Part shown: positions 1-8,655 of the stretch, piece after piece
Layout: every line of letters starts with the position of its first letter
Numbering within the stretch: the stretch's first letter is position 1
Source: Chitinophagaceae bacterium
GTDB lineage: Bacteria > Bacteroidota > Bacteroidia > Chitinophagales > Chitinophagaceae
NCBI GenBank assembly: GCA_947455605.1
Contig: CANGOX010000010.1
Span: forward strand, 1 to 60,042
DNA: 60,042 nt
Direction: 5' to 3'
Notes under the pieces: model-generated
Told to the model about the DNA's origin: nothing
The model's input: only the letters and a program-made list of their open reading frames with translations
Databases searched by the model: none
Translations under genes and position numbers: made by a program

Positions 1-1115
1 ATGATCTGCAGGTCTTCTGTAAAGGTAGTTTCATTATCCAGAAAACGGAGAACCCTTTGCGGCGGGTTATGTTGGAAGATGCGGGAAAAGATCTCATCCC
101 CGCTCATTTTATGCTTACACAATACATTCAGTAATACGCTATCATAAAGATTGAATTTTTTGTCATTCCAGGTTCTTTGTAATGAAACAGCTCCCTCATT
201 TCTTAAGGCCTGTACAATTTGTGCCGTTCGCTTTTGAATAAACCGGAAAGCATAGCCACTGCTTCCTTTGGCCTGTCCACCGGCAATACCTGTGTAAACA
301 ATTCTTCCTTCCTGAATCGGGAATACCTGGTTGGTCATGGGTATTACACCAAATTCTTCATGAGTGATCGTATAATCCTGAATACCCAGAGCTATCGAAA
401 TATATTGTCTTAATGCATCTTCATAAACTTCCTGTGGTAATAGTTCTTTTGTAAACAAAGTATATTCCACCAATGCTGATGTGGGAGAGGTGGGCATTAC
501 GTACATAAAAGTGGTGCCATGCTCCTGGCTTACCCGGAAGTCCATGAAAGTAGCTTTAGAAGGATCGAAGCAGGGAATAGCTGTTTCAATTACCCAGCCT
601 TTGAAATGCTGGAGTAATAAGTATGCAGCCCCAATACCCCTTCCGTTCCCTAAAGGGGAAACTATACTGCTGTTGAATAGTATACTGTTGAAGACGTAAT
701 CAGCAGTGTACCTATTTGTAGTTGTTTCAACTACTGCTTTTTTGTCAATATTTTTTATGGATTGGATGGCTTCCTGTTTCCATTCAATGTTGGGATGCTT
801 ATTGCTTTCTTCTTTTACAAATGTGTACAGGTCGATGCCTTGTATCATTTTGTATTGATAGGGGGCAATATTGAGTGTATCAGCATAGTTGCTGGAGAAA
901 AATTCGATTTGCTCCCATTTGTGATGAACTATGGGTTCGAAGATATCAGGCTCTTTTTCCCAGAAACACCAAGTGCGGTCGTTGTGGGTTTTTGGGGACT
1001 GGTCAATGACCAGTATTTTTTTATCATTAAAGAAAGGCTCACGCATCATCCGCATCAGCAGGCTGGAACCTGCCAGACCGGCACCGGTGATGATATAATG
1101 ATAATGATCGGGCAA
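1..1115 (-). CDS. crtY: Lycopene beta-cyclase, CrtY type (3' end beyond window)
   Basis: FAD/NAD(P)-dependent enzyme that folds the psi ends of lycopene into beta rings; a membrane-associated step after CrtI. About 371 residues are visible and the C-terminus lies outside the window. Reading the complement, a dinucleotide-binding motif GAGLAGSS lies at about residues 11-18 and the CrtY signature DRTWCFWE at 46-53, with a further conserved MDFRVSQ stretch in the middle. No ATG fits: the best start is a TTG just upstream of PDHYHYIITGAG. The start abuts a short GTGAATG-type repeat, so the first few codons are uncertain. It is last in the carotenoid operon, 72 bases after crtZ. The family call is firm; the exact start is not. 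Confidence 0.9.
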   Translation of the reverse strand, partial: MPDHYHYIITGAGLAGSSLLMRMMREPFFNDKKILVIDQSPKTHNDRTWCFWEKEPDIFEPIVHHKWEQIEFFSSNYADTLNIAPYQYKMIQGIDLYTFVKEESNKHPNIEWKQEAIQSIKNIDKKAVVETTTNRYTADYVFNSILFNSSIVSPLGNGRGIGAAYLLLQHFKGWVIETAIPCFDPSKATFMDFRVSQEHGTTFMYVMPTSPTSALVEYTLFTKELLPQEVYEDALRQYISIALGIQDYTITHEEFGVIPMTNQVFPIQEGRIVYTGIAGGQAKGSSGYAFRFIQKRTAQIVQALRNEGAVSLQRTWNDKKFNLYDSVLLNVLCKHKMSGDEIFSRIFQHNPPQRVLRFLDNETTFTEDLQI

Positions 1116-1116
1116 T

Positions 1117-1199
1117 GGTGAATGTGAATGGTGAATGGTGAATATATCACTAACCCGCCGTTGTTGGTCTCCCGACCAACAACAAACTTAGTTTGTTGT
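1117..1199. repeat. Short GTGAATG repeats and two overlapping hairpins between crtZ and crtY
   Basis: Bases 1117-1145 are a degenerate run of GTGAATG/GGTGAAT units. Bases 1160-1183 form a perfect 10-bp hairpin (GTTGTTGGTC, 4-nt loop). Bases 1179-1199 form a second, mutually exclusive 9-bp hairpin (ACAACAAAC, loop TTA). The stop codon of crtZ is the loop of the second hairpin. They could attenuate transcription between crtZ and crtY, but there is no T-tract. Confidence 0.7.
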
Positions 1200-1667
1200 A
1201 TTCCCTTTTTGCAATGCTTCTTCCTTCCGCACTTTATCCCAGTATTTTTTAGCCACCAGTAACATCCCAAAACTTTCACCCTCCTGTTTATCCAGATGTT
1301 TATGGTGCATTTTATGTGCCCAGCGGATGGCTTTGATATAGCGGTTATTGCTTCTCGTAAATAGTTTAAAACGCTGATGGATAATGATCTCGTGCACTAA
1401 AAAATACGCAAACCCATACATCGCGATCCCTGCCCCTATACTCACCACCCAATACACCTGGTTCATACTACCCAGCATAATGCATAACCAGCTGGGTATG
1501 GCAAAGATCACAAAGAAAGCATCGTTCTTTTCAAAGAATCCTGTGCCTTTCTGGTGATGATCCTTATGCAGGTACCACAAAAAACCATGCATCACAAAAC
1601 GGTGTGTGAGCCAGGTAATTCCTTCCATAACAATAAAAGTGGCCAGTGTAATGAGGATATATATCAT
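1188..1667 (-). CDS. crtZ: Beta-carotene 3-hydroxylase CrtZ
   Basis: Di-iron membrane hydroxylase of the fatty acid hydroxylase superfamily that adds the 3-hydroxyl to a beta ring. The 159-residue protein has the expected histidine clusters: HRFVMH at 22-27, HKDHH at 34-38, HEIIIH at 92-97 and HKMHH at 118-122, with hydrophobic helices between them. Length is normal for CrtZ. It begins one base after cruF ends, so the two are almost certainly co-transcribed. The last codons and stop are made from a palindromic repeat. Confidence 0.92.
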   Translation of the reverse strand: MIYILITLATFIVMEGITWLTHRFVMHGFLWYLHKDHHQKGTGFFEKNDAFFVIFAIPSWLCIMLGSMNQVYWVVSIGAGIAMYGFAYFLVHEIIIHQRFKLFTRSNNRYIKAIRWAHKMHHKHLDKQEGESFGMLLVAKKYWDKVRKEEALQKGNTTN

Positions 1668-1668
1668 A

Positions 1669-2352
1669 TTATAAATACGTTCTTAATGCCAGGAAAAACA
1701 ATGCCTGTATGATAAACAAATGTACAGCGAAATGGTTCTGCTTATCAAAAGAGAGCCAGCGGAAAACAGCCAAGAGTACCGCACTGATCAGGAACCAGCA
1801 GGTATAATTATACAAGGGCACTTCACTGTTCTTCCATTGCCAGAAACCCAGTTTCATAGCAACGGGTTCCATGATCCAGTCAAAAAAAGTGGCCAGTATA
1901 GCGCCATCAATAATAATAGATAGGGCAGCCATTGCGGGGGGCAGACCCCTCCCATCCTGTTCAAATTTGCTTGTAAACCATGCCTGGGTTTTTATCATGA
2001 TGGCCCCACTGCAGAATACTACTACAAACCAGTTGATCCCGATCAACCAGGGCACTTTATTTAATTGCGGCCCCATTACAGAACCATATTTATATTCACC
2101 GAAGAGATGGCCCGTATTTACACCTATCATTTCAGTTCCCATACCTACTAAAAAAGCAATGGAAACAAAAGCCAAAAAAGAGAGATTTTTTTGTGGCTGG
2201 TTCCAGATGAGAAGAAGCGCCATCAAACACAGATTCAAAGGAGTATTTTGAATGAACCAGTCTTTATAGGGTGTAAACAAAATACCTATTAACCCACTCA
2301 CATGAAAGAGGATAGCAATAAAAGTGGCGATATGTTGTTTTGAGAATTTCAT
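1669..2352 (-). CDS. cruF: Carotenoid 1',2'-hydratase, CruF family (DUF422)
   Basis: A 227-residue polytopic membrane protein of the carotenoid biosynthesis family DUF422. Family members hydrate the psi end group of acyclic or monocyclic carotenoids (CruF in myxol, saproxanthin and bacterioruberin routes). About six or seven hydrophobic segments are visible, with the conserved GTEMIGVNTGHLFGEYKYG stretch near residues 70-89 and a conserved FDWIMEPVAMKLGFW segment near 157. It lies between crtD and crtZ, which supports a role on the non-cyclised end. The family is clear; the substrate is inferred from the cluster. Confidence 0.85.
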   Translation of the reverse strand: MKFSKQHIATFIAILFHVSGLIGILFTPYKDWFIQNTPLNLCLMALLLIWNQPQKNLSFLAFVSIAFLVGMGTEMIGVNTGHLFGEYKYGSVMGPQLNKVPWLIGINWFVVVFCSGAIMIKTQAWFTSKFEQDGRGLPPAMAALSIIIDGAILATFFDWIMEPVAMKLGFWQWKNSEVPLYNYTCWFLISAVLLAVFRWLSFDKQNHFAVHLFIIQALFFLALRTYL

Positions 2353-2372
2353 TTACGCTAAGTCACCCATAA

Positions 2373-2464
2373 ACGTTATTTCAATGAGAGAGGAACGAAC
2401 GAAGAGAAATCTGTTATTCGGTCATAAGATTTCTCTCTTCGTTTCACCTCGTTAGAAATGACGA
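2373..2464. repeat. Imperfect palindromic repeat between crtD and cruF
   Basis: An imperfect palindrome of about 90 bases. The inner arms ACGAAGAGAAATCT (2399-2412) and its complement with a 2-base bulge (2427-2442) are flanked by partly complementary outer arms ending in CTCGTTAGAAATGACG. It fills most of the 129-base gap inside the crt operon. It looks like a REP/MITE-type element rather than a promoter. Confidence 0.65.
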
Positions 2465-2481
2465 CTTACATTCTTATATAA

Positions 2482-3972
2482 TCAATGTTTTTTTCTGTCT
2501 CCTGCTACTATTTCACTCATAATCTTAGCACTCTTTAAACACAAAGGTATACCACCTCCCGGATGCACACTTCCCCCTACAAAATATAATCCTTTAATTG
2601 TCTTACTGAAATTCGGATGCCGCAAAAAAGCGGCCATTTTGGAATTGGAACTGGTTCCATACAGAGAACCCATAAAAGAAGCGGTCTTCGATTCAATTAA
2701 AACCGGGTCAAGTACTTGCTCTTCTTCTATCAGAGGTTCAATATCCGTTTGCAATAACCGGTTCAGTTTGGCAATGATCGCTGCTCTGTATTTTGCACGA
2801 TAGCTATCCCAGTCCTGACCCACATTAGCAGGCGCATTTACCATTACAAACCAATTCTCTTTTCCATCCGGTGCCTGTAAACCGGGTTCGCATTTTGCAG
2901 TGATATTGATATACACGGTAGGATCCTCATACATTTTCTTCAAACGGAACAAATGATCAAATTCTGCCCGATAATCTTTTGCGAAAAAGATATTGTGTAA
3001 CCCCAGGGCAGGAAATTCTTTTTTAATACCCCAGTAAAAAATCAGGGCACTACTACTTCTCTCCTGCTTTAATAATTTCTTTGATCTATGGGGGTCGCCC
3101 AAAAGATGTTGATAGGTAAAATAAACATCCATATTGCTCACTATAATATCAGCAAAGATGTTTTCATGATTAACCACCACACCTGTCGCTTTCTTTTCCT
3201 GCAGAATTATGCGTTCAACCGGTGTGTTAAAATGAAAACTCACTCCTTTTTTAATGGCAAGTTGATACAAAGCATTCGTAATACTGATCATTCCTCCTTT
3301 CGGATAAAAAGAGCCTTCATTATGTTCCAGGTGAGGTATCAGGCTCAACATACCCGGAGCTTTATAAGGGTTGCTCCCATTATAGGTTGCATAACGATTG
3401 AATAACTGAACTGTCTTCGGATTTTTAAAATGTGCTGCATTCATCCGGTGCATCGTACTGAGCAGGTAGGGTAACCGGGTTGCTTTCACGGCTTTCAGAA
3501 CGTAGGCTTTCAGCAAGGTGTTCTTTTTATGAAGGGAATGATTCAGAAAAACACTGCCAATATCCTTATACATCCTTTCAGATCTTTTCAGATACGATAA
3601 CAGGCTCTGTTCTGTTTCACCCATTTTATTTACCAGCTCTTTCGCAAATAGATTGTTATCGGCATAAGCATGAACCATGGTTCCATCCTCATAAAAATAA
3701 TTACAGGATATGGGCATTTTGCTGTACGCAAAATAGTCCTCTATCGGTTCACCCGCCAGCGTAAAAAGCTCTTCTATATTCTGTGGTTGGGTAAACAGGC
3801 TGGGGCCTGCATCAAAACGATAGCCATTCAATTCGAAATCGCTTAGTTTACCTCCGGGGTAAGTGTTCTTTTCAAAAACATCAACGGCAAATCCCTGCAC
3901 AGCCAAACGGATGGCGCTTGCCAAACCTGCGATACCCGCACCGATAATGATTGCTTTAGGAGAATGGCTCAT
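2482..3972 (-). CDS. crtD: Carotenoid 3,4-desaturase, CrtD-like (CrtI family)
   Basis: A 496-residue FAD-dependent carotenoid desaturase. The N-terminal Rossmann motif IIIGAGIAGLASAIRLA is at about 8-24, followed by VFEKNTYPGGK. The C-terminal family signature YFVGGSVHPGGGIPL precedes the last helix. It belongs to the CrtI superfamily but differs clearly from the CrtI of this cluster. Placed between idi and cruF, it most likely introduces the 3',4' double bond next to the 1'-hydroxyl made by CruF. Some family members act as ketolases, so the exact reaction is an inference. Confidence 0.82.
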   Translation of the reverse strand: MSHSPKAIIIGAGIAGLASAIRLAVQGFAVDVFEKNTYPGGKLSDFELNGYRFDAGPSLFTQPQNIEELFTLAGEPIEDYFAYSKMPISCNYFYEDGTMVHAYADNNLFAKELVNKMGETEQSLLSYLKRSERMYKDIGSVFLNHSLHKKNTLLKAYVLKAVKATRLPYLLSTMHRMNAAHFKNPKTVQLFNRYATYNGSNPYKAPGMLSLIPHLEHNEGSFYPKGGMISITNALYQLAIKKGVSFHFNTPVERIILQEKKATGVVVNHENIFADIIVSNMDVYFTYQHLLGDPHRSKKLLKQERSSSALIFYWGIKKEFPALGLHNIFFAKDYRAEFDHLFRLKKMYEDPTVYINITAKCEPGLQAPDGKENWFVMVNAPANVGQDWDSYRAKYRAAIIAKLNRLLQTDIEPLIEEEQVLDPVLIESKTASFMGSLYGTSSNSKMAAFLRHPNFSKTIKGLYFVGGSVHPGGGIPLCLKSAKIMSEIVAGDRKKH

Positions 3973-4002
3973 ACAATTTGAGAGCAGAAGATAAGCGAAA
4001 TT

Positions 4003-4533
4003 TTATTCGCTAACCGCTTTGTTTTTGATCCACCAGTCCATCACTTTGGGAAAAGCAATGTGGAACCAAACCGTAAATAATTCAGGATCATCCTTCAGCA
4101 TAGATTCGATCTCCTGCATGGACCGGTATTGATAATTGCAGACCTCAATTTCGTTGGGTTCTATCTTACCATCGTAATAACCTGCAAATACATGGTCAAA
4201 TTCATATTCCGTAAGGCCATTGGAAAAGTCGGCCTTGTATATGAAATCAAATACTTTCTTGATAGGTGTGGTAAATCCCATTTCTTCTGTTAGCCGGCGG
4301 GAAGCTGCTTGATAGATCTCTTCGCCGGGTCTTGGGTGGCTGCAACAACTATTCGTCCATAAACCACCGCTATGGTATTTAGAAAGGGCCCGTTGCTGTA
4401 AAAGCATCTCCCCATTTGCATTAAAAATAAACACACTAAATGCCCTGTGGAGAACCGCTTTTTCATGCGCTTCCATTTTTTCCATAGCTCCTACAGAAAC
4501 ATCATGTTCATCAACCAGGATCACTTCTTCCAT
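4003..4533 (-). CDS. idi: Isopentenyl-diphosphate delta-isomerase, type 1
   Basis: Interconverts IPP and DMAPP, supplying the starter for prenyl chains. It is a Nudix-fold enzyme of about 176 residues. The catalytic cysteine lies in NSCCSHP, followed by the Nudix-like helix PGEEIYQAASRRLTEEMGF, and the acidic loop EYEFDHVFAGYYDG carries the second catalytic side. The ATG at MEEVILVDEHD was preferred over an upstream TTG three codons earlier. It lies between crtB (22 bases upstream) and crtD (30 bases downstream), so it is part of the carotenoid operon. Confidence 0.93.
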   Translation of the reverse strand: MEEVILVDEHDVSVGAMEKMEAHEKAVLHRAFSVFIFNANGEMLLQQRALSKYHSGGLWTNSCCSHPRPGEEIYQAASRRLTEEMGFTTPIKKVFDFIYKADFSNGLTEYEFDHVFAGYYDGKIEPNEIEVCNYQYRSMQEIESMLKDDPELFTVWFHIAFPKVMDWWIKNKAVSE

Positions 4534-4564
4534 GTAAAACAAATATCGGTTACCGTATTAAAAA

Positions 4565-5401
4565 TCACATCAGGTTAAACTGGCTTCTTATGCCTGCTTT
4601 GGCCAGAATCAACATCTTGCCATAATCGGGAATACGAACACGGCTTTGCAAAATATTATGTGCAGGCAGCTTTTTGATCTTTTTAAATAAAGACAAATAG
4701 TATTTATACGCTACATACACGCCAAATCTTGCTTTTACCGGCAGGTTTACCAGTCCTTCATACGCATGGTCAAAATCGCGCTGGATATCCTGTTCTATAG
4801 AAGCTTTATCCTGCGCCGTAAAATTTCTAAAATCGCAACCGGGGAAATAAACACGCTCCAATCCTTCAAAATCCGCTTTCAGATCACGAAGAAAATTTAC
4901 TTTTTGAAAAGCAGCGCCCAGACTTCTGGCATACGGCTTCAAGGCTTCATAAACAACGCGGTCTCCATCGCAGAAAATATGCAGGCACATCAATCCTACT
5001 ACTTCCGCACTACCATAAATATATTCTTCATAGCCGGCTTTATCATATTTGCGTTTATCCAGATCCAGCCGCATGCTGTGTAAAAATGCATCAATCAATT
5101 CTCTGTCAATCCCATACCTGTTCACGGTTAACTGAAAACTATGCAGGATCGGATTCAGGCTGATGCCCCTGTCTAATGCATCATAAGTGGCCTGTCTGAA
5201 TTCTTCAAATAATACAGATTTTTCATGATCGTGAAAGGTATCTACGATCTCATCTGCAAAACGCACAAATCCATAGATATTAAAGACCGGTTGGCGCAGG
5301 TCTTTATGCAACAGTTTGATGGCCGAAGAAAAACTGGTGCTGTATTTCTCGGTGGTTATCCTGCTGCACTCCTGGCTCGTTTCATGAAACAGGTTCATCA
5401 T
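4565..5401 (-). CDS. crtB: Phytoene synthase CrtB
   Basis: Head-to-head condensation of two geranylgeranyl diphosphates to phytoene. The 278-residue protein has the two aspartate-rich motifs of trans-isoprenyl synthases: DEIVD at 50-54 and DLKAD at 173-177, the latter in the conserved NFLRDLKADFEGLERVYFP context. Two ATGs are adjacent at the start. It is separated from crtI by a 144-base gap containing a palindromic repeat, so co-transcription with crtI is likely but could be modulated. No GGPP synthase (crtE) lies in the window. Confidence 0.95.
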   Translation of the reverse strand: MMNLFHETSQECSRITTEKYSTSFSSAIKLLHKDLRQPVFNIYGFVRFADEIVDTFHDHEKSVLFEEFRQATYDALDRGISLNPILHSFQLTVNRYGIDRELIDAFLHSMRLDLDKRKYDKAGYEEYIYGSAEVVGLMCLHIFCDGDRVVYEALKPYARSLGAAFQKVNFLRDLKADFEGLERVYFPGCDFRNFTAQDKASIEQDIQRDFDHAYEGLVNLPVKARFGVYVAYKYYLSLFKKIKKLPAHNILQSRVRIPDYGKMLILAKAGIRSQFNLM

Positions 5402-5484
5402 GGGGGTATCTTTTTAAGGTTATGCTTTTAATATTCTTTTGTATTTCAGTACAAACTTGAACTTCAATGCTACATTCAACTTAT

Positions 5485-5550
5485 CGTGAGTTGTGAAACG
5501 TTAGTTGTGAGTAAAAGAAAAAACTCACGACTAACGTCTCACGATTCACG
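5485..5550. repeat. 28-bp imperfect inverted repeat at the crtI stop codon
   Basis: Two 28-base arms (5485-5512 and 5523-5550) built on the words GTGAGTTGTGA and CGTTAGT match in about 24 of 28 positions as an inverted repeat, with a 10-base A-rich loop. The right arm overlaps the end of crtI and provides its TGA stop. A related copy lies inside the deacetylase-like gene near 40.8 kb. It may act as a terminator or attenuator, but it has no clear T-tract. Confidence 0.7.
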
Positions 5551-7033
5551 AATACGCTTTCACCACTTCCCCCGCCACTACTTCCCCACTGATCAAACTG
5601 GGCGGTACACCCGGGCCGGGAACGGTAAGCTGACCCGTATAAAAAAGGTTTTTTACTTTTTTACTTCTGCACGACGGTTTTAAAACAGCGGTTTGGGTTA
5701 AAGTGTTCGCCAAACCATACGCATTTCCTTTAAAAGCGTTGTAATCATGTACGAAATCGCTATGGGCGAAGGACTTTTTATAGATAATGGCATCTTTTAT
5801 CGACTGTCCCAGATGTTTTTCCATCCTTTCTACTATTCTGTCAAAGTATTTTTCTCTCAGTTCTTCCGTATCATTTTCCAGGCCGGCCGCTACCGGTATC
5901 AATAAGAACAGGTTCTCGTAACCTTCCGGAGCTGCCGTTGAATCGGTTACCGATGTGGCACTAACATAGAATAGAGGATCGGTTGGCCACTCTTTGGTTG
6001 TATAGATCTCTTTACCATGCACTTCAAAGGAAGTATCAAAGAACAGGGAATGGTGTTGTATCCCTTTTAATTTCTTATTCAATCCAACATAATAGAGGAT
6101 ACAGCCCGGGGCCATTACTCTTTTATCCCAATAAGCATCTGAGTAACTACGGTATTCTTTGGACAATAACTTCGTTTCTACATGATGGTAATCCGCACCT
6201 CCAATAACCACATCTGCCTCATAAGATAATTCTTTTCCATTTGCTGCTATCGCAATCACTTTTTTTGCAACCCCATTTTCAATCACGATCTCTTTTACAT
6301 CGTTTTCAAAACAAAACTTCACACCCAGTTCAATGGCCAGATCATACATGCCCTGAACAATCTGATACATGCCTCCTTTAGGAAACCAGGTACCACCTTT
6401 AATATCGGCATAATTCATCAAACTATACAATGCCGGTGTTTGCTGTGGCAAGGCACCCAGAAACAGAACCGGAAATTCCATTAACTCTTTTAAACGTGGA
6501 TTGGTAAAATACTTAGCTACATGCGAACGCATGGAATTGAAAACATCCAGTCTGAATAATCCTTTGGCCAGGTCCCAATCCAGAAACTCCGTAAGGGATT
6601 GTCCGGGTTTAAAAACCAATTTCTTGATACCTACTTCATATTTATAAGCTGCTTCCGCTAGAAATTTTTCAAGTTCGGCACCACTTCCGGGTTCTATTGA
6701 ATCAAATAATTTTTGTAGGGCAGTAAAGTCTGCAGGGATATCAACCGGGCCATCATTCCAGTAAACCCGATAGGAAGGATCCAGTCTGTCGAGTGTATAA
6801 TAATCAGCCACCGATCTTCCAAACTGTTGAAAATATCTTTCAAATACATCGGGCATCCAGTACCAGCTGGGGCCCATATCAAATACAAAACCTGCTGCTT
6901 TCATTTGCCTGGCACGGCCACCGGGTATGGGATGTTTTTCCAATACAGTAACCTTCCATCCGGCTTTTGCCATGAATGATGCAGCCGACAGGCCCGCGAA
7001 ACCGCTTCCGATAATAATTACTTTCTTTTCCAA
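5546..7033 (-). CDS. crtI: Phytoene desaturase CrtI
   Basis: FAD enzyme that desaturates phytoene to lycopene at the membrane. It has 495 residues, normal for CrtI. The dinucleotide motif IIIGSGFAGLSAASFMAKAG is near the N-terminus, followed by VLEKHPIPGGRARQ and FDMGPSWYWMPD. The C-terminus has the desaturase signature LFYTGQLTVPGPGVPPSLISG. The start codon is TTG (LEKKVIIIG); no ATG fits. It begins 32 bases after the ECF sigma factor, so the sigma gene probably heads this operon. The stop codon lies in a repeat arm. Confidence 0.95.
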   Translation of the reverse strand: MEKKVIIIGSGFAGLSAASFMAKAGWKVTVLEKHPIPGGRARQMKAAGFVFDMGPSWYWMPDVFERYFQQFGRSVADYYTLDRLDPSYRVYWNDGPVDIPADFTALQKLFDSIEPGSGAELEKFLAEAAYKYEVGIKKLVFKPGQSLTEFLDWDLAKGLFRLDVFNSMRSHVAKYFTNPRLKELMEFPVLFLGALPQQTPALYSLMNYADIKGGTWFPKGGMYQIVQGMYDLAIELGVKFCFENDVKEIVIENGVAKKVIAIAANGKELSYEADVVIGGADYHHVETKLLSKEYRSYSDAYWDKRVMAPGCILYYVGLNKKLKGIQHHSLFFDTSFEVHGKEIYTTKEWPTDPLFYVSATSVTDSTAAPEGYENLFLLIPVAAGLENDTEELREKYFDRIVERMEKHLGQSIKDAIIYKKSFAHSDFVHDYNAFKGNAYGLANTLTQTAVLKPSCRSKKVKNLFYTGQLTVPGPGVPPSLISGEVVAGEVVKAYS

Positions 7034-7065
7034 AGGATTAATATCAGAAAGTTAGTTGAATTGAT

Positions 7066-7566
7066 TTAATAACGTTGGATCTGTGTCTTTAACAATTTTC
7101 TTGCGAAGTGAATACGGCTCTTAATGGTACCCAAAGGTTCGCCCAGCATATCGGCGATCTCATGGTATTTATAGCCATCAAAATATAACAGGAAAGGATT
7201 GCGGAAGATTTCCGGAAGTCCATAAATGGCTTTCTGGACTTCTTTTAAATTAATACCGGTGATCGCTTCATTGGCAACAGCCGTTTGCGACTGGTTGATC
7301 AGAAACTCATTCGGCGTGCTGTCCAGTATGGTAGCCTGTTTTGCTTTTCTGCGATAGTTGTTGATGAAGATATTGCGCATGATGGTATACAACCATGCTT
7401 TGATATTGGTACCCACATTGTATTTTTCCTGATTGGCCAATGCACGGTACATCGTTTCCTGCAACAGGTCTTTTGCCGCTTCATTATCACGCGTAAGTGT
7501 AACCGCAAAGGGTTTCAGAAATTCTGTGTTATTGAGCAATAACTGGTTGAATTCTACGGTGGACAT
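7066..7566 (-). CDS. ECF-type RNA polymerase sigma factor
   Basis: A 166-residue sigma-70 family protein with only regions 2 and 4. Region 2 lies at about 15-85 (DLLQETMYRALANQEKY, then WLYTIMRNIFINNYRR). Region 4 lies at about 108-160 (LPEIFRNPFLLYFDGYKYHEIA, then GEPLGTIKSRIHFARKLL). No anti-sigma gene is adjacent. It is the first gene of the carotenoid operon and has a well-placed promoter of its own, so it may drive or amplify crt expression. Whether it recognises the crt promoters cannot be told from sequence. Confidence 0.92.
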   Translation of the reverse strand: MSTVEFNQLLLNNTEFLKPFAVTLTRDNEAAKDLLQETMYRALANQEKYNVGTNIKAWLYTIMRNIFINNYRRKAKQATILDSTPNEFLINQSQTAVANEAITGINLKEVQKAIYGLPEIFRNPFLLYFDGYKYHEIADMLGEPLGTIKSRIHFARKLLKTQIQRY

Positions 7567-7591
7567 ATCTTTTGTTTAAGTATTAACTATG

Positions 7592-7623
7592 CAAAGTTAA
7601 ACAGAAAATAGGCGTATACCAAA
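7592..7623 (-). promoter_or_regulatory. Bacteroidota promoter for the sigma factor/crt operon
   Basis: On the minus strand TTTG (7623-7620), a 20-base spacer and TAACTTTG (7599-7592) fit the Bacteroidota consensus TTTG-N19/20-TAnnTTTG. The -7 box is 25 bases before the sigma factor ATG. The promoter of the MerR regulator has the same 20-base spacing. Confidence 0.7.
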
Positions 7624-7678
7624 TCTATCTTTTGAATTAAAAAATCATAACTAATTGATAATCAACATAAAAAATAAT

Positions 7679-7710
7679 TTCCGTTAACATTCGGTGGAAT
7701 GTTAACGGAA
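7679..7710 (-). terminator. Perfect 14-bp hairpin terminator after the MerR regulator gene
   Basis: Arms TTCCGTTAACATTC and its exact complement with a 4-base loop. Read on the minus strand it is followed by AAATTATTTTTTA, so it resembles an intrinsic terminator. It lies 48 bases past the regulator stop and upstream of the sigma factor promoter, separating the two transcription units. Confidence 0.75.
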
Positions 7711-7757
7711 ATAAGTGAACCAAGTTTGCATTGGCCATCCAGGCCGGATGTTCTTAT

Positions 7758-8639
7758 TTAAGACAGGGTACTGATGTATTCCATCACTTCTGCCAAGGAC
7801 CTTTTGAATTGAAAATTTTCGGGCACTTTCTTTTTATAAGATTGGGTGAGTAAACCGGAGATGATGAACTGTTTGTCGGGCATACGGTTATGCGCATTCA
7901 GGAGAAACTTTTCAAAACTGAAATTATTCCCTACAGAAGTAAGATGCGCGTACATGACCGATGGCGATTTTATTTTTGCCACATACTCAACATCTTTAAG
8001 TGGCACATTGGTACCCAGATAGAGCACTTTAACGCCTCGGCTTTTTAAAAGATAATGGGCAAATAGTAACCCTAATTCATGATGTTCACTTTCTGGCAGG
8101 AACAGCATTACCGTTGTTTTTGCTTTATAAAGCGATTTCACTGCATCAATTCCTACAATCAGTTTTTGGCGGATAACATTGGTAACCAGGTGTTCCTGGG
8201 CCGGATTAATATGATTGGTCATCCATAAGATCCCGATTCTTTCCAGAAATGGAAAAATGATCTGAATGATCGTCTTTTCAATGCCTTTTACAGCTATATA
8301 GGCATCCAGGGCCAACTCAAAATCTTCTGTCATCATATCTACCATATAATAGATAAGATCGTTAACCAGTTTTTCCTGTTGGGCTTCTACCTGAGAGAGG
8401 GTGATTATTTTTTCATTCATCTCAACAGGTGTCATCCTGTCTATATGAGATATTTTAAAGCCATACTTATTCAGTAAAGCAATATTCAGTACTTTCTGTA
8501 ATTCGTTGTTTGAATAGTAACGGATATTGGTGTCCGTACGTTGTGGGGTAAGAAAAGAATAACGCTGTTCCCAAATGCGGATTGTATGCGCTTTGATACC
8601 CGAGAGGTTCTCCAGATCTTTAATAGTAAAGGCATTCAT
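7758..8639 (-). CDS. MerR-type regulator with B12-binding domain (CarH/LitR-like)
   Basis: A 293-residue regulator with three parts: a MerR winged helix (about 1-70, IKDLENLSGIKAHTIRIWEQRY), a helical B12-binding bundle (about 85-165), and a Rossmann cobalamin-binding domain (about 172-293). The bundle has the CarH motif W-x9-EH exactly (W139, E149, H150). The Rossmann part has E185-x-H187-x-x-G190, equivalent to the DxHxxG motif whose histidine ligates cobalt. CarH proteins bind adenosylcobalamin, repress carotenoid genes in the dark and release DNA on illumination. The location immediately upstream of the crt operon fits that role. Light sensing itself is an inference. Confidence 0.88.
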   Translation of the reverse strand: MNAFTIKDLENLSGIKAHTIRIWEQRYSFLTPQRTDTNIRYYSNNELQKVLNIALLNKYGFKISHIDRMTPVEMNEKIITLSQVEAQQEKLVNDLIYYMVDMMTEDFELALDAYIAVKGIEKTIIQIIFPFLERIGILWMTNHINPAQEHLVTNVIRQKLIVGIDAVKSLYKAKTTVMLFLPESEHHELGLLFAHYLLKSRGVKVLYLGTNVPLKDVEYVAKIKSPSVMYAHLTSVGNNFSFEKFLLNAHNRMPDKQFIISGLLTQSYKKKVPENFQFKRSLAEVMEYISTLS

Positions 8640-8655
8640 ACAGAGCTTAACAGCA

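Noticed and set aside
219..1121. Plus-strand open frames at 219-413, 481-699 and 762-1121
   Set aside because: They are antisense to the clearly recognisable lycopene cyclase on the minus strand.
1055..1279. Minus-strand 74-codon frame between crtZ and crtY
   Set aside because: It overlaps the ends of both genes out of frame and its middle is translated repeat.
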